From a virus, in IMG/VR virus record IMGVR_UViG_3300042889_001503, positions 208,438 through 272,437 of that record: a DNA stretch of 64,000 nucleotides. The stretch is one strand, 5' to 3'. The notes under the pieces were generated by a model, which had not been told where the DNA came from, searched no databases, and saw only the letters and a list, made by a program, of their open reading frames with translations. A program made the translations under genes and the position numbers. Of this stretch, positions 1-7,451 are shown piece after piece. Positions within the stretch are counted from its first letter, which is position 1. Every line of letters begins with the position of its first letter.

Positions 1-524
1 ATCTTCCCATCATAGTTAATTGTTTTTCTATATGCTGTTGGAACGGTTGCTCCGGACGGTAACTTAATTGATTTTGGACCGAAGATACATCTGATTTCAA
101 CTACAACTACTTTATGTGTTTTTGATAGTTCTCGTTCTCTTACTTCAAGTAATCTCCACGTTGTTCTGTTAAGGTTCTCTTGTTGTAGAGAACAATTCAG
201 GTAAGTGAATGTTTTGAATAGAGTTTCTTTATCACAATTAAAGTCGGCCGCGGGAGCTAAATGACCTTTATCGTAAGGGTTTTTTTCGTAATCTTTAGCG
301 TCAGATGTTTTAATTGAATCACAAACATAAAAGTCCATCCCGGTTCTTGACGCAGTTCCATTTGGACATTGAACGGTGTAACGAATAAATTTAGGTTGTT
401 CCAACTTCTCTGAATATACAATCTCAAACATTGGTGTTTTAACCACAATACTATCTCTTAATACTTTTTGTGAAAATGATGTGAATGTGATTAGGGTAAT
501 TAATACTAATAAAATGTTTTTCAT
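1..524 (-). CDS. Secreted DNA/RNA non-specific endonuclease (partial)
   Basis: Reading the minus strand from the ATG at 524 gives an open frame to the window edge, so the C-terminus is missing (174 codons seen). Residues 1-18 form a signal peptide (Lys-Asn, hydrophobic core, SFSQ end). Around residues 74-84 is YDKGHLAPAADF, a variant of the DRGH active-site motif of the beta-beta-alpha-metal NUC family. It is followed by YLNCSLQQENLNRTTWRLLE, which contains the Asn and the conserved W-x-x-LE, and later by GATVPTAYRK. This set is diagnostic of the NUC endonuclease family, which cleaves DNA and RNA with a single Mg ion. Export suggests action in the periplasm or outside the cell, perhaps scavenging DNA or attacking competing DNA. 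Confidence 0.85.
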   Translation of the reverse strand, partial: MKNILLVLITLITFTSFSQKVLRDSIVVKTPMFEIVYSEKLEQPKFIRYTVQCPNGTASRTGMDFYVCDSIKTSDAKDYEKNPYDKGHLAPAADFNCDKETLFKTFTYLNCSLQQENLNRTTWRLLEVRERELSKTHKVVVVEIRCIFGPKSIKLPSGATVPTAYRKTINYDGK

Positions 525-569
525 AATAATGTTTTACTATAAATATCGTAACCATTATTTGTTTTTGTT

Positions 570-577
570 ATATTTAT
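570..577 (+). promoter_or_regulatory. Late-promoter-like motif ATATTTAT
   Basis: The core ATATTTAT ends 6 nt before the ATG at 584. The same core precedes about 20 starts in this window, mostly of leader-peptide genes. Confidence 0.55.
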
Positions 578-583
578 AGAGGT

Positions 584-2176
584 ATGAAATTATTAGAAAG
601 TATAAAACAAATTATTACTGAGGCTTCAAAGAAAAAAATCTTAATGGATAAGATTGGTTTTAATGAGGATAATGCTGACCTATTAGATAAATTGTGTGGT
701 CCGTTATCGGTTTGGATGGCAAAAAAAATGATGGAGTTCCAACAATATAGTAGTGGAAGGTTGGGTAATCAAGTAAAAACGGGTTCTGAATTAATAGACC
801 AAATGAATAACAATGGTGTTTTAAGAATGAAACAGAGTGGTATCCAATCTATTATGGATTGGGTTCGGGTTGGTTTAAACGGTAATTTGGGCGAATATAA
901 AGATTTACCTTTTGTTGACTTGGTTTTACAGTCAAAAGAATGGCACGATAATTTGGAAATTGGACAGGGTGATATTAATTATAAAGAACAAAACCCAACT
1001 ATATTAGATTTCACTGATGAAAATGGAAATGGGTTTTATTGGGCTGATTTGAATACAAAAAACTCATCAGAAGAATGTAATAGAATGGGACATTGTGGAA
1101 GAAGTTCTTATGGATATCTTTATTCATTAAGACAAGTAATTCCGATTAACAACAAATATAAATTAAACAAATCAGTTCTAACTGCGGCAATTGGTGAGGA
1201 TGGTATTATGTATCAGTTGAAGGGTGTTAAGAACTCAAAACCAAAAGATGAATACCATCAATACATTCAACCGTTATTCTATGTGTTAGGTGGTGAAGGT
1301 GAAGAAGATGATTATCTAATTCAAGGTTTTGGAACGGAGTACGCATCTGAACAGGATTTTAAATTGTCTGACTTACCGGAACAAACAATCAAAGAATTGT
1401 ATCAAAATAGACCGGAGTTGTTCTCGTCAAGACCTATGCAACGATTGTTAGATAAGATGGGTATTATTGAAATGGAACCATTACCAACAGGATTCTCATT
1501 AGAAATTAAACCTGAGGATTTTGATGATTATGTTGATGGATGTACCTATCGTACTTATACTAATAGAACAACCGGAAAACAAACAAGAACAAGTATTTTT
1601 GTTGAAATAATGGCTGGTGATGCTTGGGATTTGTGGAATCAAGACGGTTACGAAGATTTTGGTAGTTATTTCCAATATACAGTAGACAAACCAACCGAAG
1701 AAAGATTGTGGGATATTGTTAGAAAAATGGCAGAAAGAGATGGTGTTGAATTAGATGAGGATTTAGATTTAGAAGATTCTATCAAACAAGTGGATGATGA
1801 TTGGGAAATAAGAAATGCTATTGGTGGTGCGATAAATGATGCTGACGCAAATGATTATGTAGATTTTCTACAGAAAGAAATTGAGTCGGCGTTAGAGTTT
1901 TATGGTAATGTATATGAATTTAATGACACCGGAGCCAAAATTCAAGTCGATTTAGCTAATTTAGTTGATATTGATGAAGGTTGGGTTGATGAAATATTTG
2001 AAAATCATATGAATAGGGATGGTAAGTATGATTTAGAAGGAATATTTAATGAATTATTATCTGAAAGTCATATTGATAAACCTGACTTTGACCCCGATGA
2101 CAGATGGTATCCATCACCTGATGATAGTGTTGTAAATGAAAATGTTAATTATAGATTAGATGATATAAGTATATGA
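584..2176 (+). CDS. Leader-peptide protein with PcfJ-like MGHCG motif
   Basis: 530 aa. The N-terminus MKLLESIKQIITEA carries the leader that recurs across the window, with a putative processing site after I-T-E (residue 13). The middle holds SSEECNRMGHCG, then YSLR, then KGVKNSKPKDEY. This order resembles the E-x3-M-x-HC / SLR / KG-x-N-x-KP pattern of PcfJ-like proteins, whose role is not established. The C-terminal third is very acidic. It begins just after a late motif and overlaps the glycosyltransferase start by 4 nt (ATGA). The function is unknown; packaging into the virion is inferred only from the leader. Confidence 0.85.
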   Translation: MKLLESIKQIITEASKKKILMDKIGFNEDNADLLDKLCGPLSVWMAKKMMEFQQYSSGRLGNQVKTGSELIDQMNNNGVLRMKQSGIQSIMDWVRVGLNGNLGEYKDLPFVDLVLQSKEWHDNLEIGQGDINYKEQNPTILDFTDENGNGFYWADLNTKNSSEECNRMGHCGRSSYGYLYSLRQVIPINNKYKLNKSVLTAAIGEDGIMYQLKGVKNSKPKDEYHQYIQPLFYVLGGEGEEDDYLIQGFGTEYASEQDFKLSDLPEQTIKELYQNRPELFSSRPMQRLLDKMGIIEMEPLPTGFSLEIKPEDFDDYVDGCTYRTYTNRTTGKQTRTSIFVEIMAGDAWDLWNQDGYEDFGSYFQYTVDKPTEERLWDIVRKMAERDGVELDEDLDLEDSIKQVDDDWEIRNAIGGAINDADANDYVDFLQKEIESALEFYGNVYEFNDTGAKIQVDLANLVDIDEGWVDEIFENHMNRDGKYDLEGIFNELLSESHIDKPDFDPDDRWYPSPDDSVVNENVNYRLDDISI

Positions 2177-2883
2177 GTTTAAGTAAGGATTTAACAATTG
2201 TAATCCCCTGTAAAAATGAGGGATTAATCATAAAGAAAACTTTAGGATTGTTAAACTTGCAAAATAATATTAAAGGTGTAAATGTAATGGTTGCCGATTC
2301 TTCAACGGACGATGGATTCACACAGAAATGTATTCTTGGTTCATACCATACCAACATCAATGTAAAAATAGTTAAAGGGGGATTTCCGGCTGAAGCCAGA
2401 AACAATGGTGTCAAAAAGATAAAAACTCCTTATGTTTTATTTTTGGATGCCGACATATTCATCAACCAATATTGTTTATTAAATTGTATGGTTGAAGTTA
2501 TGAAAGAAAATGATTATCATTTGTCAACAACTAAAATGAGAACTGACGATGGTGATTACAATTATGTGTACAAATCATTTGATGTTATCCAATACTTAAC
2601 CAAATTCTCCACACCCTTTGCGGTTGGAGGATTTATGTTATTTAATTTAGAGGAATTCAATTCATTGGGAGGATTTAATCCGGATGACAAGTTCGCTGAG
2701 GATTATCATTTAAGTTCAAAAATAAAACCAAATAAGTTTTATGTGGCAAACAAAATTGTTTATACCACATCAAGACGATTCAAGAACAAAGGTTTATTCT
2801 ATATGGTTAAGATGATGATTAAATCTTGGTTTAATAGAAATAATGATGAGTTCTTCACAAAGGAACATAATTACTGGACATAA
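2173..2883 (+). CDS. Family 2 glycosyltransferase
   Basis: 236 aa. The N-terminal LTIVIPCKNE strand-loop, the acidic VADSSTDD and the metal-binding LFLDADIF (DxD type) are the GT-A signature of GT2 enzymes, which move a sugar from a nucleotide-sugar to an acceptor. FAEDYHLSSKI fits the downstream ED catalytic-base region. There is no obvious membrane span, and the basic C-terminal tail could sit at the membrane. The start overlaps the upstream gene by 4 nt and the stop overlaps the phosphoesterase start by 1 nt, so the three genes probably form one operon. The target sugar and acceptor cannot be read from sequence; host surface glycan or lipid modification is plausible. Confidence 0.88.
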   Translation: MSLSKDLTIVIPCKNEGLIIKKTLGLLNLQNNIKGVNVMVADSSTDDGFTQKCILGSYHTNINVKIVKGGFPAEARNNGVKKIKTPYVLFLDADIFINQYCLLNCMVEVMKENDYHLSTTKMRTDDGDYNYVYKSFDVIQYLTKFSTPFAVGGFMLFNLEEFNSLGGFNPDDKFAEDYHLSSKIKPNKFYVANKIVYTTSRRFKNKGLFYMVKMMIKSWFNRNNDEFFTKEHNYWT

Positions 2884-3602
2884 TGAAATACAAAACAATA
2901 ATTCTATCAGACATTCACTTGGGTTCCAAATCAAGTAGAGCCAACGATGTTATAGAATTTCTTGAAAACAACACCACAGAGACATTAATATTAAATGGGG
3001 ATATCGTTGATGGTTGGGCACTCAAAAGAGGTGGTAAATGGACCGAAAGTCATACCAAAGTATTGAGAAAGATAATGAAGATGAGTGAGAAAGGTGTGAA
3101 TGTTATTTGGCTTAGAGGAAATCACGATGAGTTCCTAAAAGATTTCATTCCATTTCATTTATCCAATCTAACAATCACGGAGGATTATACCTTCACATCC
3201 ATAGATGGTCGTAAGATGTATGTGTTTCACGGAGATGTATTGGATGTATTCATTACCAAAGCAAAATTTTTAGCTCACATCGGTTCAATAGGTTATGATA
3301 TAGCATTATGGATGAATAGAGTTTACAACAAATATCGTGAGATGAGAGGGTTACCTTATTATTCCATCTCCAAAGATATTAAAAGTGGGGTTAAGAAAGC
3401 CGTTAATTTCATAAATGATTTTGAACATAACGCAATACTATTGGCTTACAAAAAAGGATGTGATGTTGCCGTATGTGGACACATTCATCAACCGGAGTTA
3501 AAAGACAATTATATGAATAGCGGGGATTGGTGTGAAAACTGTACCTCATTAGTGGAAACAAAAAAAGGAACGTGGAAAATAATAGAGTTTCACAAAAAAT
3601 AA
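2883..3602 (+). CDS. LpxH-like metallophosphoesterase
   Basis: 239 aa. It has all calcineurin-type metal-binding blocks: LSDIHLGS (D-x-H), NGDIVDGW (GD), LRGNHDEF (GNHD), VFHGDVLD (HGD) and CGHIHQPE (GHxH). This spacing and the HGD block match the UDP-2,3-diacylglucosamine diphosphatase-like group (COG2908), whose best-known member LpxH cleaves a lipid A precursor. Several relatives act on other substrates, so the lipid A role is inference. The gene is coupled to the GT2 gene, which fits envelope remodelling. Confidence 0.88.
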   Translation: MKYKTIILSDIHLGSKSSRANDVIEFLENNTTETLILNGDIVDGWALKRGGKWTESHTKVLRKIMKMSEKGVNVIWLRGNHDEFLKDFIPFHLSNLTITEDYTFTSIDGRKMYVFHGDVLDVFITKAKFLAHIGSIGYDIALWMNRVYNKYREMRGLPYYSISKDIKSGVKKAVNFINDFEHNAILLAYKKGCDVAVCGHIHQPELKDNYMNSGDWCENCTSLVETKKGTWKIIEFHKK

Positions 3603-3603
3603 A

Positions 3604-3783
3604 ATGGAATATAAGATAAATACCGAAAATAAAACTATCACAATAACTGATAGTGCTGGAAGAGTTGATGAGATTAAATCATTGATGACTTTATTCCCTG
3701 ACTATACCCTAATTACAGGTATATTCAAGAAGGAATGTGTCTGTAATCCATCCAAAGGTGGTGACGGAATTTGTAAATGTTAA
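3604..3783 (+). CDS. Small Cys-tail hypothetical protein
   Basis: 59 aa, starting at an ATG 1 nt after the upstream stop. The N-terminal half is a beta-rich stretch (YKINTENKTITITD). The end is cysteine-rich, with KKECVCNPSKGGDGICKC giving four Cys in about 14 residues, possibly a small metal-binding knuckle. A terminator follows immediately. No family recognised. Confidence 0.65.
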   Translation: MEYKINTENKTITITDSAGRVDEIKSLMTLFPDYTLITGIFKKECVCNPSKGGDGICKC

Positions 3784-3790
3784 AAAAAAT

Positions 3791-3821
3791 AACCCTAAGA
3801 GTTGAATTCTTGGGGTTTTTT
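3791..3821 (+). terminator. Rho-independent terminator
   Basis: The 10-bp stem AACCCTAAGA/TCTTGGGGTT (one G-T pair) is followed by a T run. It ends the operon that starts at 584. Confidence 0.8.
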
Positions 3822-3824
3822 ATT

Positions 3825-3832
3825 TATATTTG
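3825..3832 (+). promoter_or_regulatory. Bacteroidota -7 element TATATTTG
   Basis: The element matches TAnnTTTG and ends 4 nt before the ATG at 3837, so transcription would start at or next to the start codon (leaderless mRNA). Confidence 0.6.
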
Positions 3833-3836
3833 TGCT

Positions 3837-3983
3837 ATGGATAATTTAAAAAACTTTATAGTAAATAATAAATACGACTTTTTATCTTTAGGTTGTATAA
3901 TTTTAATGTTCTCTGTTAGTGCGGTATTTGCCATACCATCACTTGTTTTTCTTGTAATCGGAGTAAGTGAATCAAAAAATTAA
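3837..3983 (+). CDS. Small membrane protein
   Basis: 48 aa. I take the ATG at 3837 because it follows the TATATTTG element directly; the longer in-frame extension runs back through the terminator. Residues 17-43 are one long hydrophobic span (LGCIILMFSVSAVFAIPS). The stop overlaps the next ATG by 1 nt. Confidence 0.65.
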   Translation: MDNLKNFIVNNKYDFLSLGCIILMFSVSAVFAIPSLVFLVIGVSESKN

Positions 3984-4498
3984 TGGGTAAGTTATTACCT
4001 GTACCATATCCCGGTCAATCTATGGATGAATACCGGGAACAATTAGTTAACTTCCAAAAGAATTATTGGAGTTTCTTAAAACCATCCAAAGGTGGAAGTA
4101 AGTTCATCCCTTTACCACCATTAACATTAATCAAAAAAACAAAAGAAATGAGTTCAAAAAAATTAAGCGAACACGTCGAACAAGAATTATTCGACAAAGA
4201 AAAAAGAGTTATACCAAGTGTTTCACCTGAATACAGAGTGAAATTAAACGAAGGAGTTGACCCTAAAAAAGTTATTAAAACAACACCTGTAATCCGTAAA
4301 GAATCTGTATTGGGGTCAGTTGAGGATAAACCGGTTAAAAAGAAAAAACCATACTACAGAAAAAAATACAACAAACCAAAACCTGTTGAGGTTGTGATTC
4401 CGGAATCAACTAACCCAAACACTTTTGTTAGAGGATTTGTAATTGGGGTTATTGTTGGTATTATATTAACATCAATTATTGAAACAATTATAAATTAA
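3983..4498 (+). CDS. Pro/Lys-rich protein with C-terminal membrane anchor
   Basis: 171 aa. It has a charged, Pro- and Lys-rich body (VKKKKPYYRKKYNKPKP) and one C-terminal transmembrane helix (FVRGFVIGVIVGIILTSII), so it is a tail-anchored protein with the bulk in the cytoplasm. Part of a run of small membrane-protein genes (3837-5369). Function unknown. Confidence 0.75.
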   Translation: MGKLLPVPYPGQSMDEYREQLVNFQKNYWSFLKPSKGGSKFIPLPPLTLIKKTKEMSSKKLSEHVEQELFDKEKRVIPSVSPEYRVKLNEGVDPKKVIKTTPVIRKESVLGSVEDKPVKKKKPYYRKKYNKPKPVEVVIPESTNPNTFVRGFVIGVIVGIILTSIIETIIN

Positions 4499-4513
4499 AA
4501 AACTATTATTTGT

Positions 4514-4633
4514 ATGTGGTTCTATATTTTAATTGTAATATTTGTTGGTTTAGGTGTTGGGTCTTGGTTGTATATAATGTTTGAGTTATTTAGAAATATT
4601 GTTAGACGATTAAAAGAAAAAAAAGATGTTTAA
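4514..4633 (+). CDS. Small single-span membrane protein
   Basis: 39 aa. The start MWFYILIVIFVGLGVGSW is one transmembrane helix, followed by a basic tail (RRLKEKKDV). The stop overlaps the start of the next gene by 8 nt, which supports real translation in this operon. Confidence 0.5.
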   Translation: MWFYILIVIFVGLGVGSWLYIMFELFRNIVRRLKEKKDV

Positions 4634-4943
4634 AGAGGGTGATAAGTATATCCACTTTACCAAGTATGGTGGGATAAATAAAGGTGTTGTTAGTGAATTT
4701 TTTAATACACATTGTATTGATACTAAAAACTGTGTTGCGTATGAAGTTCCCCACGTTAGAAATGAGAATGGAATTGTATTAAATCTTAGAGAAGATGGAC
4801 TTATTTATAAGATAACGCACGAATATTCGGAAGAAGAGTGTGAAAATATAAGAAAAGTTGGGAAATATTATCAAAATAGGAAACAAAACAAAATAGATGA
4901 ATATTTATCCGATGAAGATGTATTAATCTTCCCTAATCTATAA
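4626..4943 (+). CDS. Hypothetical protein
   Basis: 105 aa. It begins MFKEGDKYIHFTKYGG, followed by beta-rich sequence and a charged helical tail (YSEEECENIRKVGKYY). Translationally coupled to the upstream micro-membrane gene. No family recognised. Confidence 0.65.
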   Translation: MFKEGDKYIHFTKYGGINKGVVSEFFNTHCIDTKNCVAYEVPHVRNENGIVLNLREDGLIYKITHEYSEEECENIRKVGKYYQNRKQNKIDEYLSDEDVLIFPNL

Positions 4944-4958
4944 GTAATTCCAACAAAA

Positions 4959-5117
4959 ATGAAATTCATTGCACCTGTCGCAATTCTAGTGATTTTAGTG
5001 TCGCTAGCTCTTTATTTAGTAAAGAAAAAACCTAAACAAATTGTTTCAGAGGAAGTGGTTATTGAACCACCGGTGAAGAAGAAAAGAGTGTATAAAAAGA
5101 AAACAAAGAAGGTATAA
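4959..5117 (+). CDS. Small membrane protein with Lys-rich tail
   Basis: 52 aa. An N-terminal transmembrane helix (FIAPVAILVILVSLALYL) is followed by a strongly basic tail ending KKKRVYKKKTKKV. The stop overlaps the next ATG by 1 nt. The Lys-rich tail resembles that of the protein at 3983. Confidence 0.6.
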   Translation: MKFIAPVAILVILVSLALYLVKKKPKQIVSEEVVIEPPVKKKRVYKKKTKKV

Positions 5118-5227
5118 TGGTAACACCTGACCCTTCCGCACCACTACCGTTATTAATCGGTGTGATTTGTTTGTTTGTGATAATAGTGTTGAGAGATGAG
5201 TTTAAAAAAGATAAAGATAAGAGTTAA
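5117..5227 (+). CDS. Small membrane protein
   Basis: 36 aa. One transmembrane helix (PLLIGVICLFVIIVL) with a short charged tail (RDEFKKDKDKS). Overlaps both neighbours. Confidence 0.5.
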   Translation: MVTPDPSAPLPLLIGVICLFVIIVLRDEFKKDKDKS

Positions 5228-5369
5228 ATTATTATTTGTGTTCCTTGGATGGTGTGTATCAGATATCCGAGAGAACTACGGTGATATGAAATCTCGTTAT
5301 GTTTTGGAAACCGACCCTGAATTATTTGAACTTCAAGAATTTGTTAAAGAACTAATTAAGAAAAAATGA
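5196..5369 (+). CDS. Small hypothetical protein
   Basis: 57 aa, overlapping the previous gene by 32 nt in another frame. A basic start (MSLKKIKIRVK) and a short hydrophobic stretch are followed by a charged helix (ELFELQEFVKELIKKK). Real translation is uncertain because of the long overlap. Confidence 0.4.
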   Translation: MSLKKIKIRVKLLFVFLGWCVSDIRENYGDMKSRYVLETDPELFELQEFVKELIKKK

Positions 5370-5671
5370 ATGATTGTGTAACTTTTTTGATGTCTGTTAC
5401 GTATAATAACTGACAATAAAGTTGATGAGATAATAAATAAAAAAAACTTTAAAAAAGTTTGGTAGTATTAAAAAAAGTGTTATCTTTGTCAAACAAATAA
5501 GGAATAAAAGATTATGTCGAAAAAGAGGGGCGGAAACCCAAATACGTCGAAAGATGGTGACAAGGAATGTTAGGCAATCCTAAAACCTAACTGCTAAGAA
5601 TCAAGTGTTATGATTCGGGTTAACAACCTCAACTTATGGTGAAACAAAAAAAGGTTCCTTCGGGAACCTTT
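5370..5671. other. Gene-free stretch holding a candidate RNA gene
   Basis: About 300 bp without a convincing protein gene. It contains a complete promoter (TTTG at 5458, TATCTTTG at 5481), a multi-hairpin transcript and a strong terminator. A 19-codon frame (5514-5573) exists but has no coding character. Confidence 0.6.
5458..5488 (+). promoter_or_regulatory. Bacteroidota promoter TTTG-N19-TATCTTTG
   Basis: Both the -33 (TTTG, 5458-5461) and -7 (TATCTTTG, 5481-5488) elements are present with 19 nt between them. This is one of the best host-type promoters in the window. Confidence 0.8.
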
Positions 5672-5673
5672 TT
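5495..5673 (+). ncRNA. Candidate structured non-coding RNA
   Basis: A transcript of about 180 nt would run from the promoter at 5481 to the terminator at 5648-5673. Visible helices: TTAGG-caat-CCTAA (5570-5583, with a second possible CCTAA partner at 5586-5590), GAATCA-N7-TGATTC (5598-5616) and GGTT-aac-AACC (5618-5628). Unpaired purine-rich segments (GGAAACCC, GTCGAAAGAT, GGTGACAAGG) look like those of folded RNAs. I do not recognise an Rfam family. It could be an sRNA, a riboswitch-like element or a 5' leader. Confidence 0.5.
5648..5673. terminator. Strong bidirectional terminator
   Basis: AAAAAGGTTCC-TTCG-GGAACCTTTTT, a perfect stem with a stable UUCG loop, lies between the candidate RNA and the convergent gene ending at 5672. 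Confidence 0.9.
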
Positions 5674-6157
5674 AATTGGGCATATTTCTTGTAAACACAT
5701 CACCATATCTATCAACAATAATTGTTGGGGATTCGTTAACTCTAAATTTAAGATGGTTAGGGTGTTGAATTGATGTATTTATAATTATTTTAATCCTATT
5801 ATGTGTTCCATTTAACCACATATGATAATCAATACCCGCTACATTGTCGATAACATTAATTGAACATCTAACAACACATTCTTGCATTATTCTTCTTGCT
5901 GATTGTATTATTGTTGATTCTATATCCATTATAGAATCGTTAATTTCATCTGGGTCAACTCTTTGAAATGAACTACTAGAACCGACAGACTCCTGAGAAT
6001 GGGGGTTTTTATACAAGTTAATTAAACTATTTTCACTTCTATGTAATCTTCTAATAAAATCTTGTTCACCTAAGATATTATTTACAACAATTTCATATAT
6101 TAAAATTGGTTTTGGTTCTGTATATTCCCTTAATATCTGTCTAATTAATTCCTTCAT
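5672..6157 (-). CDS. Leader-peptide protein (LREY type)
   Basis: 161 aa from the ATG at 6157, which lies 4 nt from a reversed ATATTTAT motif; the upstream in-frame extension is therefore rejected. The leader is MKELIRQILREY, with the putative site after L-R-E. The body has a Ser-rich linker (SQESVGSSSSF) and a beta-rich C-terminal half. Unknown fold. Likely late-expressed and packaged if the leader hypothesis holds. Confidence 0.75.
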   Translation of the reverse strand: MKELIRQILREYTEPKPILIYEIVVNNILGEQDFIRRLHRSENSLINLYKNPHSQESVGSSSSFQRVDPDEINDSIMDIESTIIQSARRIMQECVVRCSINVIDNVAGIDYHMWLNGTHNRIKIIINTSIQHPNHLKFRVNESPTIIVDRYGDVFTRNMPN

Positions 6158-6161
6158 AGTA

Positions 6162-6169
6162 ATAAATAT
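6162..6169 (-). promoter_or_regulatory. Late-promoter-like motif (minus strand)
   Basis: ATATTTAT on the minus strand, ending 4 nt before the ATG at 6157. Confidence 0.5.
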
Positions 6170-6188
6170 ATATTTTTTCAATAAATGC

Positions 6189-6219
6189 TTGTGCAATTAA
6201 AGTAAATGTGTTACTTTTG
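6189..6219 (+). promoter_or_regulatory. Host-type promoter TTG-N20-TACTTTTG
   Basis: TTG at 6189-6191 and TACTTTTG at 6212-6219 fit the Bacteroidota sigma consensus and drive the small gene at 6262. Confidence 0.65.
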
Positions 6220-6261
6220 TCCTATCAAACTGAAACAATAACCTTAACACATACAGAAACT

Positions 6262-6375
6262 ATGAAAACAATTACCTTCACAATGCAAGAGATATGGGCG
6301 GCTTCTCGTCCATCTGTTCAAAAAAGTAAAAAAGCTTACAACAGAAAACCAAAACACAATAAAGATAAGTACTAA
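6262..6375 (+). CDS. Small basic protein
   Basis: 37 aa with its own promoter and terminator. Strongly basic C-terminal half (KSKKAYNRKPKHNKDKY), plausibly nucleic-acid binding. No family recognised. Confidence 0.55.
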   Translation: MKTITFTMQEIWAASRPSVQKSKKAYNRKPKHNKDKY

Positions 6376-6380
6376 TATCA

Positions 6381-6404
6381 AACCCATCTCCGGATGGGTT
6401 TTTT
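6381..6404 (+). terminator. Rho-independent terminator
   Basis: AACCCATC-TCCG-GATGGGTT followed by a T run. Confidence 0.9.
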
Positions 6405-6407
6405 ATT

Positions 6408-6510
6408 TAACGAGAGTAAAAAGTTAAAATAATTACCTTCGTTTTATTTTGGGGAGTAAAAAATTGATAAAATTACCCTCGTAATATAAACGAGAGTAAT
6501 TTTTACCTTC
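6408..6510. repeat. Cluster of related AACGAGAGTAA hairpins
   Basis: AACGAGAGTAA occurs near 6409 and again near 6490, interleaved with near-complementary TTACCTTCGTT and ATTACCCTCGT. The arms can form at least two imperfect stem-loops. A similar sequence (AACGAGGGAAAGTAATTTTT) stands at 14091, and both copies lie just upstream of a late motif. Confidence 0.5.
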
Positions 6511-6515
6511 TTGTT

Positions 6516-6523
6516 ATATTTAT
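6516..6523 (+). promoter_or_regulatory. Late-promoter-like motif ATATTTAT
   Basis: Ends 4 nt before the ATG at 6528. Confidence 0.55.
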
Positions 6524-6527
6524 AGAT

Positions 6528-6896
6528 ATGGATGTTAAAATTAGTGAGGGGAAGTTAGAGTTTTTAATGGATACTATCTTTGATGGTTTGGGTGTAGATG
6601 TCAATCGTCTATCACACAATTTCCAAGTAAGAATGAGTTATTTAGAATTTTTAGCTTCTGTAACAACAAGACGAGAAATGGTTGCTAAATATGATTTTGA
6701 GTGGAATTACATAATTGTGTTTGATGATAAGTTTTATGATTTGGTTAAACCTTGGGTTTCTCGGAAAGTTTATGATGTAATTAAAGAAGATTTAATTAAG
6801 AGAATTTTTAAGGTGTATACCAAGAAATATAAATCAATATATAAAGAGGAGCCTAAATCAATTAAATTTGTTGATAAGGATTTTAATAAAGTTTAA
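6528..6896 (+). CDS. Leader-peptide protein (KISE type)
   Basis: 122 aa. The start MDVKISEGKLEFL resembles the short leader class, with I-S-E at residues 5-7. The rest is mixed helix and strand with a basic C-terminus (KVYTKKYKSIYKEEPKS). It has a late motif before it and a terminator after it. Function unknown. Confidence 0.72.
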   Translation: MDVKISEGKLEFLMDTIFDGLGVDVNRLSHNFQVRMSYLEFLASVTTRREMVAKYDFEWNYIIVFDDKFYDLVKPWVSRKVYDVIKEDLIKRIFKVYTKKYKSIYKEEPKSIKFVDKDFNKV

Positions 6897-6906
6897 TAAA
6901 AAAAAG

Positions 6907-6934
6907 AAGGAAGTAGTTGTTACTTCCTTTTTTT
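6907..6934 (+). terminator. Rho-independent terminator
   Basis: AAGGAAGTA-gttgt-TACTTCCTT with T run. Confidence 0.85.
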
Positions 6935-6939
6935 ATGCC

Positions 6940-6947
6940 TACTTTTG
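6940..6947 (+). promoter_or_regulatory. -7 element TACTTTTG, leaderless start
   Basis: TAnnTTTG ending 4 nt before the ATG at 6952. Confidence 0.6.
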
Positions 6948-6951
6948 TCGA

Positions 6952-7443
6952 ATGGAAATGGACTTTACAAAATACTCGGTAGAAGAATTAAGAGAACTTC
7001 AAAACAAGATTGGTTATTATTTACAAACTCGTAATGATGATTTTGTTTATATCTGTGAGATTAGGTCGTATGGTAAAAATTGGGTGAATAAATACACCAA
7101 TGAACTTGCTGTGAATGATTTGTGTGCTGATTACGATGGTTATGATGGTATCGTGGATGTATATACAACCAATCCGGACGCTAACATTAGTAACTATGGT
7201 GAGGTTAATTACATTAAATCTGAGGACCAATACCGTAAGTGGAAACAGAGTGAGACATTAATCTCTCAGATAAAAAGTGCGGAAGATAAGTTGGCGAAAT
7301 GGAATGATAGAGATAACATCCCATTCCATTCAAGACCAACCTTTGCTCCGATGTGGACAGAACAAGATATCCTTGGGTGGAGAAATGAATTAGAAACAAT
7401 TGAGTGGGATTATGAAGAGCCCGTTTCAATTAAAAAAAAGTGA
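6952..7443 (+). CDS. Hypothetical protein
   Basis: 163 aa. The ATG at 6952 was chosen because it abuts TACTTTTG. Helical start (YSVEELRELQNKIGYYLQTRND), an acidic Tyr/Asp-rich middle (CADYDGYDGIVDVY) and a Trp-rich C-terminal region (WTEQDILGWRNELETIEWDY). First gene of a run to 9408. No family recognised. Confidence 0.75.
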   Translation: MEMDFTKYSVEELRELQNKIGYYLQTRNDDFVYICEIRSYGKNWVNKYTNELAVNDLCADYDGYDGIVDVYTTNPDANISNYGEVNYIKSEDQYRKWKQSETLISQIKSAEDKLAKWNDRDNIPFHSRPTFAPMWTEQDILGWRNELETIEWDYEEPVSIKKK

Positions 7444-7451
7444 AGACGATT

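Noticed and set aside
5520-5640. Group I intron or known riboswitch
   Set aside because: GGAAACCC and GGCAATCCTAA recall group I intron core segments, and CGAAAG recalls c-di-GMP riboswitches, but the later conserved segments are missing and no split gene flanks it.
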